64,000 nucleotides of DNA from Gliomastix tumulicola. Lineage: Eukaryota; Ascomycota; Sordariomycetes; Hypocreales; Bionectriaceae. A program made the translations under genes and the position numbers. The stretch is from the NCBI GenBank assembly GCA_001599755.1, contig BCHX01000005.1, forward strand, positions 3,220,409 through 3,284,408, given 5' to 3'. The notes under the pieces were generated by a model that did not search any database, was not told the DNA's origin, and saw only the letters and a list, made by a program, of their open reading frames with translations. Position 1 is the first letter of the stretch. Each line of letters opens with the position of its first letter. Of the stretch, positions 10,959 to 22,848 are shown one piece after another.

Positions 10959-12541
10959 GGTGACATCTTCAGCTGCGGAGGAGGTTCGAGGAGAGATTTG
11001 TCAGGAGGGAAAACAGACGGAGGACGAAGATATAGTCCCGTGACGAGCCCCGAATGGCGGAGAAACGGGAGCAATTATTGGGAGCGGTGGGAGAAGCTGC
11101 ATGATGGAAGCACAAAATGGAGAAGCATCACAGAAAGTAAACACACCGCAATCACAGACCCACTTTCCCCAGAGCCCAACACAAGTAATTCACCGATTCA
11201 TCGCTGTATTTCTTTCTGTGTCTCGTCCATCTCGTCCCGACTGTTTCTTCATCTGCGTCTCTGAGAAATCAGATGATCTGTTGCACTCTGTCCGAGCGAA
11301 TTCCCACCGAGCGAATTCGTCATCATGAACATCCTGCTCCCTCTGGAATCTGGAAAAGACCGCTCGCTGTCTCGGCGTCTCTGGGCCGTCCACGTAGCCG
11401 CTCTTATTAATCCCTGAGGGCCGCCTCCTGCATTGCATCTGCACCGACGCAGAGACAACTCATCCTTTCGCCATCCTCCGCCGCGCTCTGACGCTGCAGC
11501 TCGTGTTTGTTTGTGTCAGCCGTCGACCGTATTGGCCACTGGCCCAGCCAAGACCGAACGCCCTCCTGCTTGATGATGCATCTCGCTGTCTCGCCTTTGC
11601 GTCCTTTCGTCTTACCCGGTGGCCTCCCTCCAATAGTCTCTCCGTCTGCATATTGGGAACATTTCCTTTTGCCTCCGTAGCCGCAGGGCCGGTGCCGCTG
11701 GGCTTGACTCATCGGTTCCGGTATAGGAAGACGACTCTCGTGTGTGCGTCTTGCACGGGAGGTCATTCGTCGAGCTGGCCCCGAGGGCTTTGACCTACCT
11801 ATCCCAGAACGAACCAATTGCGTCTGATGCGTAGCGACTCGTAGCATCGCCCAACCAAACACCGCAGTGCACATGTCCACGGCGAAGGCGGACATGGACG
11901 TAGGACCGGATATGGCGTAGAAGAGGAGACGTCACGGAGCGCACATCAGAGACCGAGAACGAACATCAGTCTCCCCGAGACCGAGGAAGAGCCCCGAGAA
12001 CGGGAACCGCTCGTTATTTATTCGCTCCTTATCTCTGAGCCGGTCCGCCGGTGGCTAAACCGGAGGCCAATGCGACCCCCATCTCTAGCTCCGACTCCAT
12101 CACATCCCCTCCATCCCTCATATACTGGAGAAAGCCCATCATGGAGGGTGGTTCTCATAAATCTTGCCCAAACAGGAAAACCACTGTTCCAGACTGGTTC
12201 ATGATTCCCGAACCCGGCCTGAACTCTGGCGCTATTCTTGGTATCACGAGCCGGATTTGACTTCACAGTCGTTCAGCACATCTTGCGGGCGCTTGCGGTC
12301 TTAGCACTTGGGGGATCTAAAGCTTGGACACACCCGGGAATTGTCCAGCTGATCTTCTATGACAACGGGTTTACGCATCTGCACACCCTCTCGACATCCT
12401 TGTATGAACATATCGGGGCATCCATCGCCGACAACGGAATACACAGTGAGATCTGGTGATAACGAAGGAAGTTGTGATACCACATCCCTGATTCTTTTAC
12501 CACATTTTCACCAGGAGATATCAAGAGGGTGTGCATTCAGG
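10959..12541. other. Long intergenic region without a supported gene
   Basis: 1.58 kb between the divergent HAUS6 and 2-hydroxyacid dehydrogenase genes. The longest open frame (11407-11895, minus, 162 codons) has Arg/Ser/Gln-rich shadow-like composition and no recognisable motif. A 12-bp direct repeat containing an EcoRI-like GAATTC core occurs twice near 11292-11320. Otherwise I see nothing specific. Confidence 0.45.
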
Positions 12542-13764
12542 ATGGGCAGTCAACCAGACGTCCTCTTGGTCCTCATGTCATGGGACCTCCCCTCATGGTT
12601 CACTGAGAAACTGCCCACTGTGAGCCCCGGCATCGAGGTTATTACATACCGCACCGTTCGTGGAGCCGAGGAGGTCCCGGACGACATACCTCAGGATGTC
12701 TGGGACCGGGTCACAGTCCTCTTCACATGGACTGAGGTTCCGCCCAAGGGCAAGGCGCCCAGGCTGCAGTACGTGCAGCTGCTGAGTGCTGGGTGCAATC
12801 ATGTGATTGGAAAGCCCCTATTTGACGACACCGATGTTGCGTTCTGCACTGCCAATGGCGTTCATCCGTATGTTCGACTACTGCGAGCATCTAGCGTGCC
12901 ATGGATGTCAGCTAACATTCCGCCAGCCCTCAGATAGCGGAATGGGTCATTGCCACCTTTCTCAGCTTCAAGCACCATCGTGAGTTGACTTGCATTCACT
13001 TTATTCGACCGGGAAGCTAATAGAGCAATGTTTAAGTCTATGAGTATTGGGACTATCAAAAGTCAGGCACCTGGGTCACGCCCGAGTCGGATGAAGACAC
13101 AGAAGACGCCGTCGGCGTCCGCATGTAAGTCCCATACCCCCCTCAAGCATCAACTGGAGACTCACATCCCAGGGGCATCCTCGGCTACGGAGCCATAGGC
13201 CGCCAGTGCGCCAGACTCGGCAGCGCCCTCGGCATGGACATCCACGCCTTCACCCTCCACGAACGCGCCACGCCCGCCTCCCGCCACGATTCCTCCTTCA
13301 CCGAGCCGGGCCTCGGCGACCCGGAAGGCAGCCTCCCATCCCGTTGGTTCCACGGCCGCGAGCAGCTCGACGACTTCCTCTCCGGTGTCGACCTGCTCGT
13401 CCTCACGATGCCGCTGACGAAACTCACCACGGGCCTCATCGGCCGCCACGAGCTGCAGATCCTCGGGAAGAGGAAGGCGTTCCTGAGTAATATTGCAAGG
13501 GGCCCTGTGGTGAATACCGATGACCTGGCTGAGGCACTCAATAACGGGATACTGGGAGGTGCGGCGCTGGATGTGACAGATCCGGAGCCGTTGCCCAAGG
13601 AGCATCCTTTGTGGAAGGCCAAGAATGTGATCATCACGCCGCATGTCAGCGGGAACTCGATGCAATACAACGAGAGGGTGCTGAAGATTTTGACGGAGAA
13701 CTTGAGGAGGCGGGCGAGCGGGCTGGATATGATCAACAAGGTGAACAAGTCGTTGGGATACTGA
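12542..13764 (+). CDS. D-isomer-specific 2-hydroxyacid dehydrogenase
   Basis: NAD(P)-dependent reductase of 2-keto acids (glyoxylate/hydroxypyruvate-like family). Exons 12542-12867, 12927-12979, 13037-13124 and 13173-13764 give 352 aa. Phases 2, 1 and 2 are consistent at the three short introns. The NAD-binding site is GILGYGAIGRQ directly after the last intron. The catalytic triad is visible: Arg in NIARGPVVN, Glu in DPEPLPKEHPLW, His in ITPHVSGN. The substrate-domain part contains QLLSAGCNHV and ANGVHPPQIAEWV. Compared with typical enzymes there is an inserted acidic loop (SDEDTED) before the nucleotide-binding helix, as in many fungal paralogues. Tail-to-tail with the 2OG-oxygenase-like gene, 220 bp apart. 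Confidence 0.92.
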
Positions 13765-13984
13765 AACAGCCCAAGGCATCAAAAAAAGAAGAAGTCTTTC
13801 AATGCAACAACTTATCTCATGAACATGAAACGAAAGGTATGAGCCAGGCTTAGGTGACAATAATACTTCATACTTCATAAACCAAGATAAGAAGACGCGT
13901 GCTGTACCGGCTAACATGACATAAAGCAACTAATCTCAAAAACATTATCATAACATCATACGTAGGTCATTCTACTCGGCATCC

Positions 13985-15175
13985 TCACTCGTAATCCTCC
14001 TCCAACTCGACCAGCATAGACTCCAAGAACTGCATCTGCTCCTTGACGAAGCTGCGCACACCCACCGTGTCAAACGGCCTGCTCGCCCGCTCCCTGTCCC
14101 GCACAGCCTTGGCCTGCGCGCGCACGCGCTCCTCGAGCACCTCGAGCCGGTACTGCGTGTACTGGTTGTACAGCTCCGACAGGTTGCTGATGCCGCGGAC
14201 GCCCGTGAGGACGATCTCGTCGCGGACGAGGGCGGAGCGCGGGCGGAAGGAGGTGACCATGCTGATGCGCTCGCGGCCGCTGAGGGCCTTGAGGGCCTGG
14301 TGCTCGATGTAGCGGCCCTGCATGACGACAGCAGTGCCCTGGAATGGGTCAGTCAGTTACGTGTAGGGTTGTGATCAAAAAGGAAGGGAGACGTACCATC
14401 GAGGGACCGCGGACTTTCATGACCTCGCCGTTGCCCATGCGCATGGCTGTCTCGCCGCCGACCATGCCGGTGCAGTCGGACAGCATCGTCACGCAGACAA
14501 AGGGGTAGCTGTCCCTGTGCCACGAGAAGGCAGACTGGTCATCATCGCCGTAGGGCGTGGGAAGGGCGTCGTTGGCGTTGCCGCCCTGCACGTAGACCTC
14601 GGTGGTCACGTTGTCGACGGAGATGTTGATGTGGCCGACGTCAAAGTCCAGAGCCGGAACAAGGTCGATGCCGGCAATCTTGGAGATGGCGCCCAGGACC
14701 TCGGGGCTGTTCCAGGCATCAAAGATGAAAGGAGCCAACCTGCGTGCTGTCAGTACTCATATTACCCAAGACCAAAGGAAAGGAGTGAGTGAGTGTAAGA
14801 AGCTTACTTGGGTCCAAACCCGCGGATCATGTTCTTGGCAAAGTCCGACGAGTACTGACACTTCTCCAGCACAGCATCACTGAAGATCTCAGCCCTCATC
14901 TGCCGGATGGCCTCCGGCGTGAACAGGGAGAAAGGCTCCGACGCAGCCGTGGGCGAGATCCCCTGCCCCTCGAGCCCGATCTCACGCATCGTGTAGATCC
15001 GGCTGGGTTGCACGACATCCAGGTGCTCCGCCGCGTCGAAGCTGACCTTCTGCGGAACGCGAGCCTCATCGATGATGTGCTGTGGCAGCTGGTTCACGGG
15101 CCGTGTGGCACGCTTGGTCTTGGGACCGACGACGGCCGGGGGCACGGTGGGAGTGAGGGTTGCGACAGTGGCCAT
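13985..15175 (-). CDS. 2-oxoglutarate/Fe(II)-dependent oxygenase-like protein
   Basis: Exons 15175-14808, 14739-14397 and 14338-13985 give 354 aa; introns of 68 and 58 bp with GTAAGC and GTACGT donors. The middle exon has the HxD half of a metal facial triad in SAFSWHRDSYPFVCV. The last exon has the distal His in RYIEHQALKAL, followed about ten residues later by RISMVTSFRPRS, whose Arg could bind the 2-oxoglutarate carboxylate. This layout is that of the double-stranded beta-helix dioxygenases. The C-terminus is a charged helical extension (RLEVLEERVRAQAKAVRDR). The substrate is unknown. Fungal homologues of this type are common and uncharacterised, so the enzymatic assignment is from motifs only. 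Confidence 0.75.
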
Positions 15176-17216
15176 GGTGGAAGTATGTTCTGGGTCTGGG
15201 AAAGAGGAAAGATAAGGGATGCTAGCTAGGCTTGCTAATGTCGAAGGTGGGAAGGAAAAAGGCTGGCGTGCGTTGCAAGATAGATTTCGTGGATTATGAT
15301 TATGATCTATGATATTCTAAAGGAATCTGTTCTGTGTAATTTTTCCACCATGAGGGTGGTAGGCGGGCGGCCTTGATATATTTGTGAGGTCCCTGGTGAT
15401 ATGAAAGTAAAGGGGCACTTGAGGCCCAAACGCATCCCTCGTTGCTTTCATACCGATATCGGTAAAGACATGCCAACCCGTGCATGATGCACTTGACGAT
15501 AACGACGGACACTCCCAAACCCCGTGGAAAAAAAAAGTGAAACAAAGAAAAACTGGGAGTAATGGAGGGGTAGGCTAGCCCGTAGCAAAGGAGGATTGAC
15601 AACTGGTCTGGCGATTACACGACAGCGTCCTGGTCTAGAACTGAGGGGAGGGGCCGGCGTGGCGCCCTTCGCGATATTACCGGATATCAGCGGAGGAAGG
15701 CTTCAAGATGCAGGGGGCGAGCGAGTAGGGATCATCAAGGATGTTCATGATAGTATCGAGGGAGGCGATAGCAGGGGCGCCGCAGGAGTTGTCTCGTTGA
15801 TAAAGGACCAAGGTTGGGACTAAGAGAGACGGATTTGTCAAGACTTGCCATGATTGGCTGGACGTCAGGAGGGGCGCCGTCACAAGGTCGCGTGCACCAG
15901 CTGCAGGATTTGTCGTTTGATAACTCGATTTGGTATGAAACGAGCACACCCCGCGAGATAACAGAGTTCACAACGGAGAAGAATGTCCCCTTTTTGATGC
16001 CCACCCACCTTGCTCTGGCTCCCCCTTTTCAGCCCATGCTCGACATAACTGGCTTTTTAGCATCTGCACGGGGGTGACCCTGCGTCTCACAGCCTCGATG
16101 CAACCTTGGTGTGGTAATATATCCGTAATGACACGCTGAGCTGGCAGAGCGTTCTCCGTGGACGACAGTCCTTTATCTGGTGGCGGTGACACTGATAGCC
16201 CCAACCACGACCACCCCTTCCCACCCTTTGCCAGATCTGGAAAGCATACCCGACTAGCGAGATCTGCATGCACGTCATGGGCTGGCACTTCCCGTTTGAG
16301 TTGTTCTAAGGGTTTTAATAGGTCCTCGCGTGACGTGCAATATGTTGCGGATGCTCGCCTCCGGCCTAACCGGCGTCACGGGAGGGGGATAAGCAACGGT
16401 GGGTGGGTGACATTATCTCGACGGCGGATGTGTGACAGCACATGCAAGCACAGGTGTGAACAGATTCGTGGTTGTCTACTGTACTTTGGATTTGTGCAAC
16501 TTTCTTCAAGTCACCATGTGACTCAGCATCGGGCTATCGGGAGCGGATCGTGATGTCTGTAGTAGGGTCGTGTCCAAGACGATGTCCAGGTTTGGAGATA
16601 ACGGAATTCCGTGCTGCAAATATTGCGACTACACTTCCTAAGACGAACCCAAGTTTTAAGAATGGCATGCTTTCAGCTGAAGGAGCGGGGATGCATGGCA
16701 TGTCGAGGGTGGGTGTTCCTACATGGGTATCAGCTCAAATGTTGAATAGTGTTGTCATGCAGTCGGGGTGGAGAACATGCACCTCTCTCCTGAACTGCGA
16801 TGGCTCTTCCTTATCGTAGAGACCGCCGAAGTAGGATTGCTTCTTCTAAATATAGAGTAAAGTTTCTTCCATGAAGCTTTGAGCAAGTTGGTTTACGGAG
16901 TTATATTGGTTTTCAGCAGTGTTATGCGCAACAGGCCTATTCGAGTAAAGACTATAAACTACCGCGCTGGCTGAAATGTACCATTCTATTCAGTCGGGCT
17001 AGTTCTTATTGACCTAAGAGAGGGCGAAAGGAGTAGACCTAGGTGTTGTCACAACCATTTTCCTCCTCCCCTTCAAGGATGGCGTCACGTTCTGTCTACG
17101 CTTCATGAAGAGTCAAACGCGCTATGAAAAGATTAAATTAGCACTGAACAGAATAAATCTCTATCGAGAGAAATATGGTAATCTGTACTTGCGGTATAAG
17201 CCCCTCAGCTGGAGAA
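15176..17216. other. 2-kb intergenic region without a supported gene
   Basis: Lies between the start of the oxygenase gene and the stop of the aminotransferase gene, both on the minus strand. ORFs of 60-130 codons occur on both strands but none has a convincing composition, splice structure or motif. It becomes more AT-rich toward 16850-17180. No repeat or RNA gene recognised. Confidence 0.4.
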
Positions 17217-18620
17217 CTAGGGACTCTGCCTCGACGCGAGCACATCCTCCAACGCACCCACGAACATACCCACGAGCTCCTTTACTTCTCCTTCGGAGAT
17301 GATGAACGGTGGAGCAAACAGTATGGCATCGACGGCTGACGAGCAGAGATATACAGCAGCTCCACGGACAAATGTCCTCTCAGCAACCTCCTTCGCCAAC
17401 GGCGCCCCTCCGTACTTCTCCGAGAGCGCCCCGAAATCAACAGTCTGGAAGAGTCCAAGCCCCCGTATGGACCCGCCAGATGACTCAAAGGAGGGCGGCA
17501 ACTGCGCTTTGAGCGTCGCTGCTAGCAGTTCTCCTTGGCGTTGAGACGCAGCGACAAGGTTATCCCGGGAGAGGATCCGTTGAGCGGCAATGGCGGCTGC
17601 ACACCCCATGGAGTGGTCCTGGAATGTGTGACCGCTGACAAAGGCTTGCGAACCTTTGGAATGTTCCTCAAACGTCGACTGAACTTCTTGGCCTATGAGG
17701 ACTGCTGATAAGGGCTGGTAGCCACCCCCAAGGCCTTTGCCGATGGTCTGGAGATCTGGAGCAACGCCGCCCAAGCTCTGCCATGCATGGTAAGATCCCA
17801 CCCTGCCCATGCCACACATGACTTCGTCAAAGATTGTGAGGATGCCGTGTTGCTTGCACAAGGCCGATAACCTCGGGAGGTAGGTCTTCGTTGCGGGAAC
17901 GGACCCGAGGGTAGCGCCTCCAACTGGCTCGACGATCACGGCCGCCACCGTCTCGGGACCGAGACTTTTGATCTTCTCTTCATATTCAACGATCAAAGCA
18001 TCCTCATACTCCTGCTCTGTCCGACCCTGGCCGTCTGCGTCATAGAAGCATCTACTGACGTGGTGAAATGTCGGCCCTAGGATCGGAGCAAATGCGCCAC
18101 GACGCGCCGGATTGTTCCCTGCTCCCAGAGCGCCAAGAGTATTGCCGTGGTACGAATACTCTCTCCCAATATAATTGACCCTCCCCGGCTCCCCCTTGTA
18201 TATATGATACTGGCGGGCGACCTTCAACGCGGACTCAACCGCCTCCGAGCCGGAGGTGAGGAACATGACCTTGGCAAAGGCATCGTCGCTGTACTTGATG
18301 ATGAGCTTCGCGAGATTTTCGGCCGGATCAGATGTGAAGAAAGAAGAGTGAGCGAAGGCAAGGCTTTGGGCCTGCTCGCATATCGCGTTGATGATCTCCT
18401 GGTTTCCATGACCGAGGCTCGAGACGGCGGCTCCGCTGCTGCCGTCTAGGATCTTCCGGCCGTCTGAGGTGTGAAGATAGACTCCGGAGCCTTTGTTGGC
18501 TGTCGGGTATGTCTTTTGGATGGAGCGATGGAAGACTGATGAGCCCTCCATGTTGTAATCTGACTCCCTCACTAGGGCGAGATGTGATAGTGAGAGACTG
18601 GTGGTTCTGATTGATGGCAC
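17217..18620 (-). CDS. Class III (omega-type) PLP-dependent aminotransferase
   Basis: Single exon, up to 467 aa. PLP-fold hallmarks: FLTSGSEAVESALK (phosphate-binding loop, about residues 120-133), YSYHGNTLGALG, the IFDEV motif (Asp about 265, contacts the pyridine N), and the Schiff-base Lys in TIGKGLGGGYQPLSAV (Lys about 295). The late SGHTFQDHSMGCAAAIA block is typical of the ornithine/omega-amino acid/diamine branch. Two starts are possible; the second Met (18551, MEGSSVFHRS) fits family N-termini better than the first (18620). It transfers an amino group from an omega-amino acid, amine or similar donor to a keto acid, but the substrate cannot be told from sequence. It may be the first gene of the catabolic block to its right. 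Confidence 0.92.
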   Translation of the reverse strand: MPSIRTTSLSLSHLALVRESDYNMEGSSVFHRSIQKTYPTANKGSGVYLHTSDGRKILDGSSGAAVSSLGHGNQEIINAICEQAQSLAFAHSSFFTSDPAENLAKLIIKYSDDAFAKVMFLTSGSEAVESALKVARQYHIYKGEPGRVNYIGREYSYHGNTLGALGAGNNPARRGAFAPILGPTFHHVSRCFYDADGQGRTEQEYEDALIVEYEEKIKSLGPETVAAVIVEPVGGATLGSVPATKTYLPRLSALCKQHGILTIFDEVMCGMGRVGSYHAWQSLGGVAPDLQTIGKGLGGGYQPLSAVLIGQEVQSTFEEHSKGSQAFVSGHTFQDHSMGCAAAIAAQRILSRDNLVAASQRQGELLAATLKAQLPPSFESSGGSIRGLGLFQTVDFGALSEKYGGAPLAKEVAERTFVRGAAVYLCSSAVDAILFAPPFIISEGEVKELVGMFVGALEDVLASRQSP

Positions 18621-19057
18621 TTGAATGTCGTGTAGATGTATGTGCTGGCATGCATGAATGTCGTGAATACTATGATGATCTATTGTCTTTGGAATTGAGC
18701 TTATCGGAGGTTATTGGGTGAGGGGATGGCCGAACACCGGCCGAGTGGAGGCTCCGAGGAGTCGCTCCTCGTATCAAAGCTGCCGCCGAGTTTCGGGCAT
18801 TCATCGGCTGCATGCGAACAAGGGCCCGATGTTGCATCTCGCACGGAATACCAGCCAGAGTCGAATAAGATGTGTTCCAGAACGAAACGTTTCAGAGCTT
18901 GATCTGATTCCCCAGCCTCAAGACTCAACTTGAAGCGTATTATGAAATCGTGATGTTGCTGAACCTCTAGTCGAGATGACGGTTTGGTATGGACGGAAAC
19001 GTGACTCTCGGTTATTTTTGGAATATCTATGCTACTCAATGATACCGCCTTTCTACT
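18621..19057. other. Intergenic between aminotransferase and class II aldolase
   Basis: 437 bp upstream of the aminotransferase and downstream of the aldolase, both minus-strand. It should contain the aminotransferase promoter. No GATA-type cluster or other motif stands out. Confidence 0.4.
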
Positions 19058-20188
19058 CTACTCCAGGAATTCTCCCTTCGTTACGGCTAGCATCCGATTG
19101 TACTCTGGCTGGAACGACATGTAGGTGTTCTCAGGTGTGTAATCATATGTCTTCGAATACGCCGCCTCCTTCTCGGGAATATACCTCTTCTGAACGCCAC
19201 CTGCAGCCGCAGCTTCGATGAGCAGCTGCCTCTGACAGGCTCGCTCAAGGGCAATAAAGAACCCAGCGGCTTCACCAACATTGGCACCACAAGACATGAT
19301 GCTACGGTGAGGTAGAGTTAGTTACTACGCCTTGAAGAGGAAAGGAGATTGAAACTATGGAACGACAACGACTTACCCATGATTTTGCAGGATGATGTTC
19401 TTGTTAGTTGGACCAAGGGCATTTGCCAGATTCATGCCCTCCTCCTTGGCGAGGACAGTGCCGCCGAAGTCTTGGTAGATGGAAAGGTCGTTGTAGAAGT
19501 AGCACATGTCTGCTCGACGAGTTAGAACCTAAGCTGACGGGGGGGCCTCGTTGCTTGTAGAGAGGGTTTACCTTGGACGAGCATCTCGACTGGCCGGCCA
19601 AATGCAGACCAAGCAACTCCATGCGGTGAATGCAGGTGGACGGCCACGTTGATGTCCCGACGCATCTGATGCAGGACACTGTGGATGATGAAGCCGGCAT
19701 GGCTCACCGTATGTGGCGTCTCCTCCTGCACCTGGCCCTCCTCGTCTACCAAGACCAGGTCGGAGGCCTTGATCAAGCTGAAGTGCATCGCATACGGGTC
19801 TTGATGCGTTGTATATTAATACATGTAGCACAACAATATTTGGCGAGGGTAGTAAACACTCACTAATCCAGAAGAGCTTCGGGTTGACAGGATCTGATAT
19901 CATCTTTTAGCAACGTCGTCTCTTCTACTTCTTTGTAGAGTCCCTACCTCGAAGACTCATGTGCCCGGCCACACCGTCACTGAAGCCGAGATCCGCAAAG
20001 ACGCGAAACGCCGCTGCCATCTGCCCCTTCTCCCATTTTCTCTTCTCCAAGGGGTCGTCAAAGGTTGGCACCTTCTTCGCTTTGGGGAGCTTGTGTTCCG
20101 ATGGAAGTGGTAGATGGGCTGACGTATCTGGCTGTCCGGCCGACAGCGTCGTTGCTGTAACAGTCTGAGTGGTAGTGTACGATGACAT
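19058..20188 (-). CDS. Class II aldolase/adducin-domain protein
   Basis: Five exons: 20188-19948, 19893-19864, 19799-19572, 19509-19377 and 19301-19058 (291 aa); the second exon is only 30 nt. Phases at all four introns agree. The fold's metal-binding features are visible: GFSDGVAGHMSLR (start of the aldolase core), NVAVHLHSPHGVAW (the His-x-His pair for Zn) and ILQNHGIMSCG (third His region). Family members include fuculose/rhamnulose-phosphate aldolases, sugar-acid phosphate decarboxylases (OtnC type) and adducin-like proteins; fungal copies are mostly uncharacterised. Head-to-head with the FAD oxidoreductase across a GATA-rich promoter, which suggests co-regulation. Confidence 0.9.
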
Positions 20189-20922
20189 GGTGGATGTTGT
20201 TGTTGCTGTTACAGCTGAGCCTCGTCTTCACTGTATGATTCAGTTCGTGATGTCTGGGCAGCGCCTCACAGCCTCATGCTTGTTTGGTCCGAGCACCTTG
20301 ATAAATCAACGATACCTGATTATCGAGACACCGAGCGCGCTATCGGTCACTGTTCGTGGCCATTATCGAGGAACCCCTCTCCGGAGTCTCGACGTGGTAT
20401 CCTTGCCTGACTCGCAAGTTCGGCGTCAAGCTTATCAGCGATTGGCTGGGGGAGTTGAGGCCGAACTTGAGTGGGACGACCGATAAGTCGGCGGACATGC
20501 GACTCAGCATTGCGTGCTCTAACTAGCACGGGAATAAGGTATCACCTAAGACTACGAGGGGTTCTGCGAGGGGTAGGGAAGCAAGACGATAAGATAGCTC
20601 GCTATCGTGAGATCGTAAGACGGTATAGCGAACCAATAATTGGCTGTTGAGGTCCTGAGTTCGCTGTGGGCCTGGTTGGCCCGAAGCTGCCCGTTTTCAC
20701 GCCGGTGCGTCGGTGGTTGCTGACTCCGGTATCGCCAACATCGGCCGTAGATGAACTGACCATTGAAACTCGGGACCGGATTCCCAGTCCAATGCTCTCT
20801 TGTGCTGTGAGAACCTCATAAAAATACGTTTTGCCTCTGCAGTATCTCTGTCCTGAACCGCACAGCGTAGTCATCGGACATTCATAATTCTGTAACGACT
20901 CTATTCAATCACATCTCTCGCC
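20189..20922. promoter_or_regulatory. Divergent promoter with a dense cluster of GATA-factor sites
   Basis: The 734-bp shared upstream region of the class II aldolase and the FAD oxidoreductase contains nine HGATAR motifs, counted on both strands, within about 310 bp: 20299, 20320, 20340, 20363, 20432, 20481, 20587, 20592 and 20602 (left base of each hexamer). By chance about one would be expected in that length at equal base composition. HGATAR is the site of AreA/NIT2-type nitrogen regulators in filamentous ascomycetes. Regulation by nitrogen supply is therefore inferred; binding has not been shown. Confidence 0.7.
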
Positions 20923-22497
20923 ATGAGCCCGTCAAGCACAAATCAGCCGGATATCGGCTCCGTTATCCTTCGCCAGATCACAGACGACCCCCAGATACCG
21001 AGAGCAAACTCGACTGTCTCACAATGGCAGGTCCCAGCTCACCCGACGGTATCCTCCATCCAGTCGTCCTCACTCCCCTCCAAAGTCGACTACCTCGTCG
21101 TCGGCTCCGGCGTCGCTGCCTGCGGCGTCACGAGGAGTCTCCTCACCAACTCCAAGTCGGGAAACGCCACCGTTGCCGTCTTTGAAGCACGCGGCCTCTG
21201 CAGCGGCGCGACGGGCAGGAATGGAGGACAGCTCACGCGTCTGCCACCGACTCGGCATGCCTACATGGTCGAGAACTTCGGCCTCGAGCAAGCCAACAAG
21301 ATCATGCGCCTGACGGCCAAGGGGCTGGACGCAATGCACGATCTCGCCGAGAGCCAGGGCCCTGGGGTCGTGAAACACGTCCGCAAGACCCGGCTGGAGA
21401 AGTTCTTCGCCTACTACGATGAGAAGTCGTGGAACGAGACGGTGGAGGCTATCAAGCTGTTCGAGAGAGAAATCCCAGAGGAGAAGGGCGTGTATGAGTT
21501 GGTTTCTGCGGAGGATGCGCAGAAGGTCTGTTAATCTCTTCCTGTGTCCTGTAACAGACCAGCATGTTGACCAGTGTCGCAGATTTACAACTTGAAAGGC
21601 GCAACTGGTGGCTTGAAGTTCCCTGCCGGAGTCATCTCTCCGTACAACCTCATCACTACCACGTTCAAATCTCTCCTGGACAAGTTTGATGGACGCTTGA
21701 CCATCGATACCAACACTCCAATTCTGGATGTCAGTTTCGACGCCAAGGCAGGCAGCTACCCTTACACTGTCAAGACCAGTCGCGGTGTAGTCAAGGCTGC
21801 CAAGGTCATCTACTGCATCAACGGATACACCGGGCATCTGCTTCCCCGCCTCCGAGGGAAGATGTATCCCCGACGAGGCACCATGTCTGTCCAGTCGCCC
21901 GGTTCTGGGTTCCCCAAGATGGGCGAAAAGCAGTCATGGTCTTTCTACTTCTCACCTGAGCACAACAGAGATGTAGGCGACGTTGAGACTGGAAGGTATT
22001 ATGGCTTCCAGAACAAGGAGACTGGGGATCTCTGGATCGGAGGTGATCGTGACGGCATCGACGGCTTCATCTCGTCTGATGACACCAAGGTCGACTTCCA
22101 CGCCGAGAAGAACATCCGTAAACTTATCCCGAAGCTGTTTACGTCAAATTGGGCAAAGGGTGATGAGAAGGTCAAGCGTGTCTGGAGCGGCATTATGTGC
22201 TATACAGGAGATCAACTCCCATTCGTCGGTCAGCTTCCGTCGAGCATCACTGGACGCGAGGGAAGCGCCGGGGAATGGATTGCTGGAGGCTGGAACACGT
22301 ATGGCATGACGAACGGGCTGATCTGTGGTGATGCTCTTGGGAAGATGATTCTTGGCGACAATGTGTCGCCTTGGTTCCCGGAGTCTTATCTCCCCACGGA
22401 GGAGAGGCTGACTGGCGAGGCGTTCAAGATCAAGACCGTGGTCAGAGACTTCTTTGATAGGATTGGGGCGACTGAGTTGGCTAGAGCGAAGCTGTAA
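20923..22497 (+). CDS. FAD-dependent oxidoreductase of the DAO (amine/amino-acid oxidase) family
   Basis: Exons 20923-21525 and 21583-22497 give 505 aa; the 57-bp intron is phase 0 with a GTCTGT donor and CGCAG acceptor. After a 40-residue N-terminal stretch comes the Rossmann motif VDYLVVGSGVAACGVTR, then ARGLCSGATGRNGGQL, typical of DAO-family flavoproteins (glycine/sarcosine/dimethylglycine oxidase group, PF01266). The C-terminal half contains VWSGIMCYTGDQLPFVG and GGWNTYGMTNGL, which complete the FAD site. The family oxidises C-N bonds of secondary or N-methyl amino acids, releasing H2O2 or passing electrons on. No signal peptide. Neighbours (P5CDH-like ALDH, N-demethylase-like protein) fit a role in amine or imino-acid breakdown. 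Confidence 0.88.
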
Positions 22498-22848
22498 TCT
22501 AGGATGAGCCCGGACTATCTTTTGAGCTTAAACTTCAACGACGTCAAGTTTTGAACAGATATCGAAACGAATTTATTGTCGCTACTGCTTCTGCTTCCAG
22601 GCACCCTGTTAAATACTGAATCGCGTCTTTGAGGTGGTAAACATGTGGTGGCTGGACCATTACTCTCATCATTAGTGCCAATATCTGGCCTTATAATGCA
22701 TATTGCTCTTGAATATGTGACCGGACCTCATTGAAGGCCAGGTTTGTAGGAAGTATGATCAACATGAAGTATGGGAAAGGGTGTTTGAGACATCTTGCTA
22801 CTAGCCGCACAGGCCTTCATGCAGGTTCTATTTTCTACCTTACTTTGA
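22498..22848. other. Intergenic, convergent 3' ends
   Basis: 351 bp between the convergent stops of the FAD oxidoreductase and the P5CDH-like gene. AT-rich, consistent with two 3' UTRs. Nothing else recognised. Confidence 0.45.

Noticed and set aside
11407..11895. 162-codon minus frame in a long intergenic region
   Set aside because: Composition is shadow-like (Arg/Ser/Gln), with no splice signals or domain.
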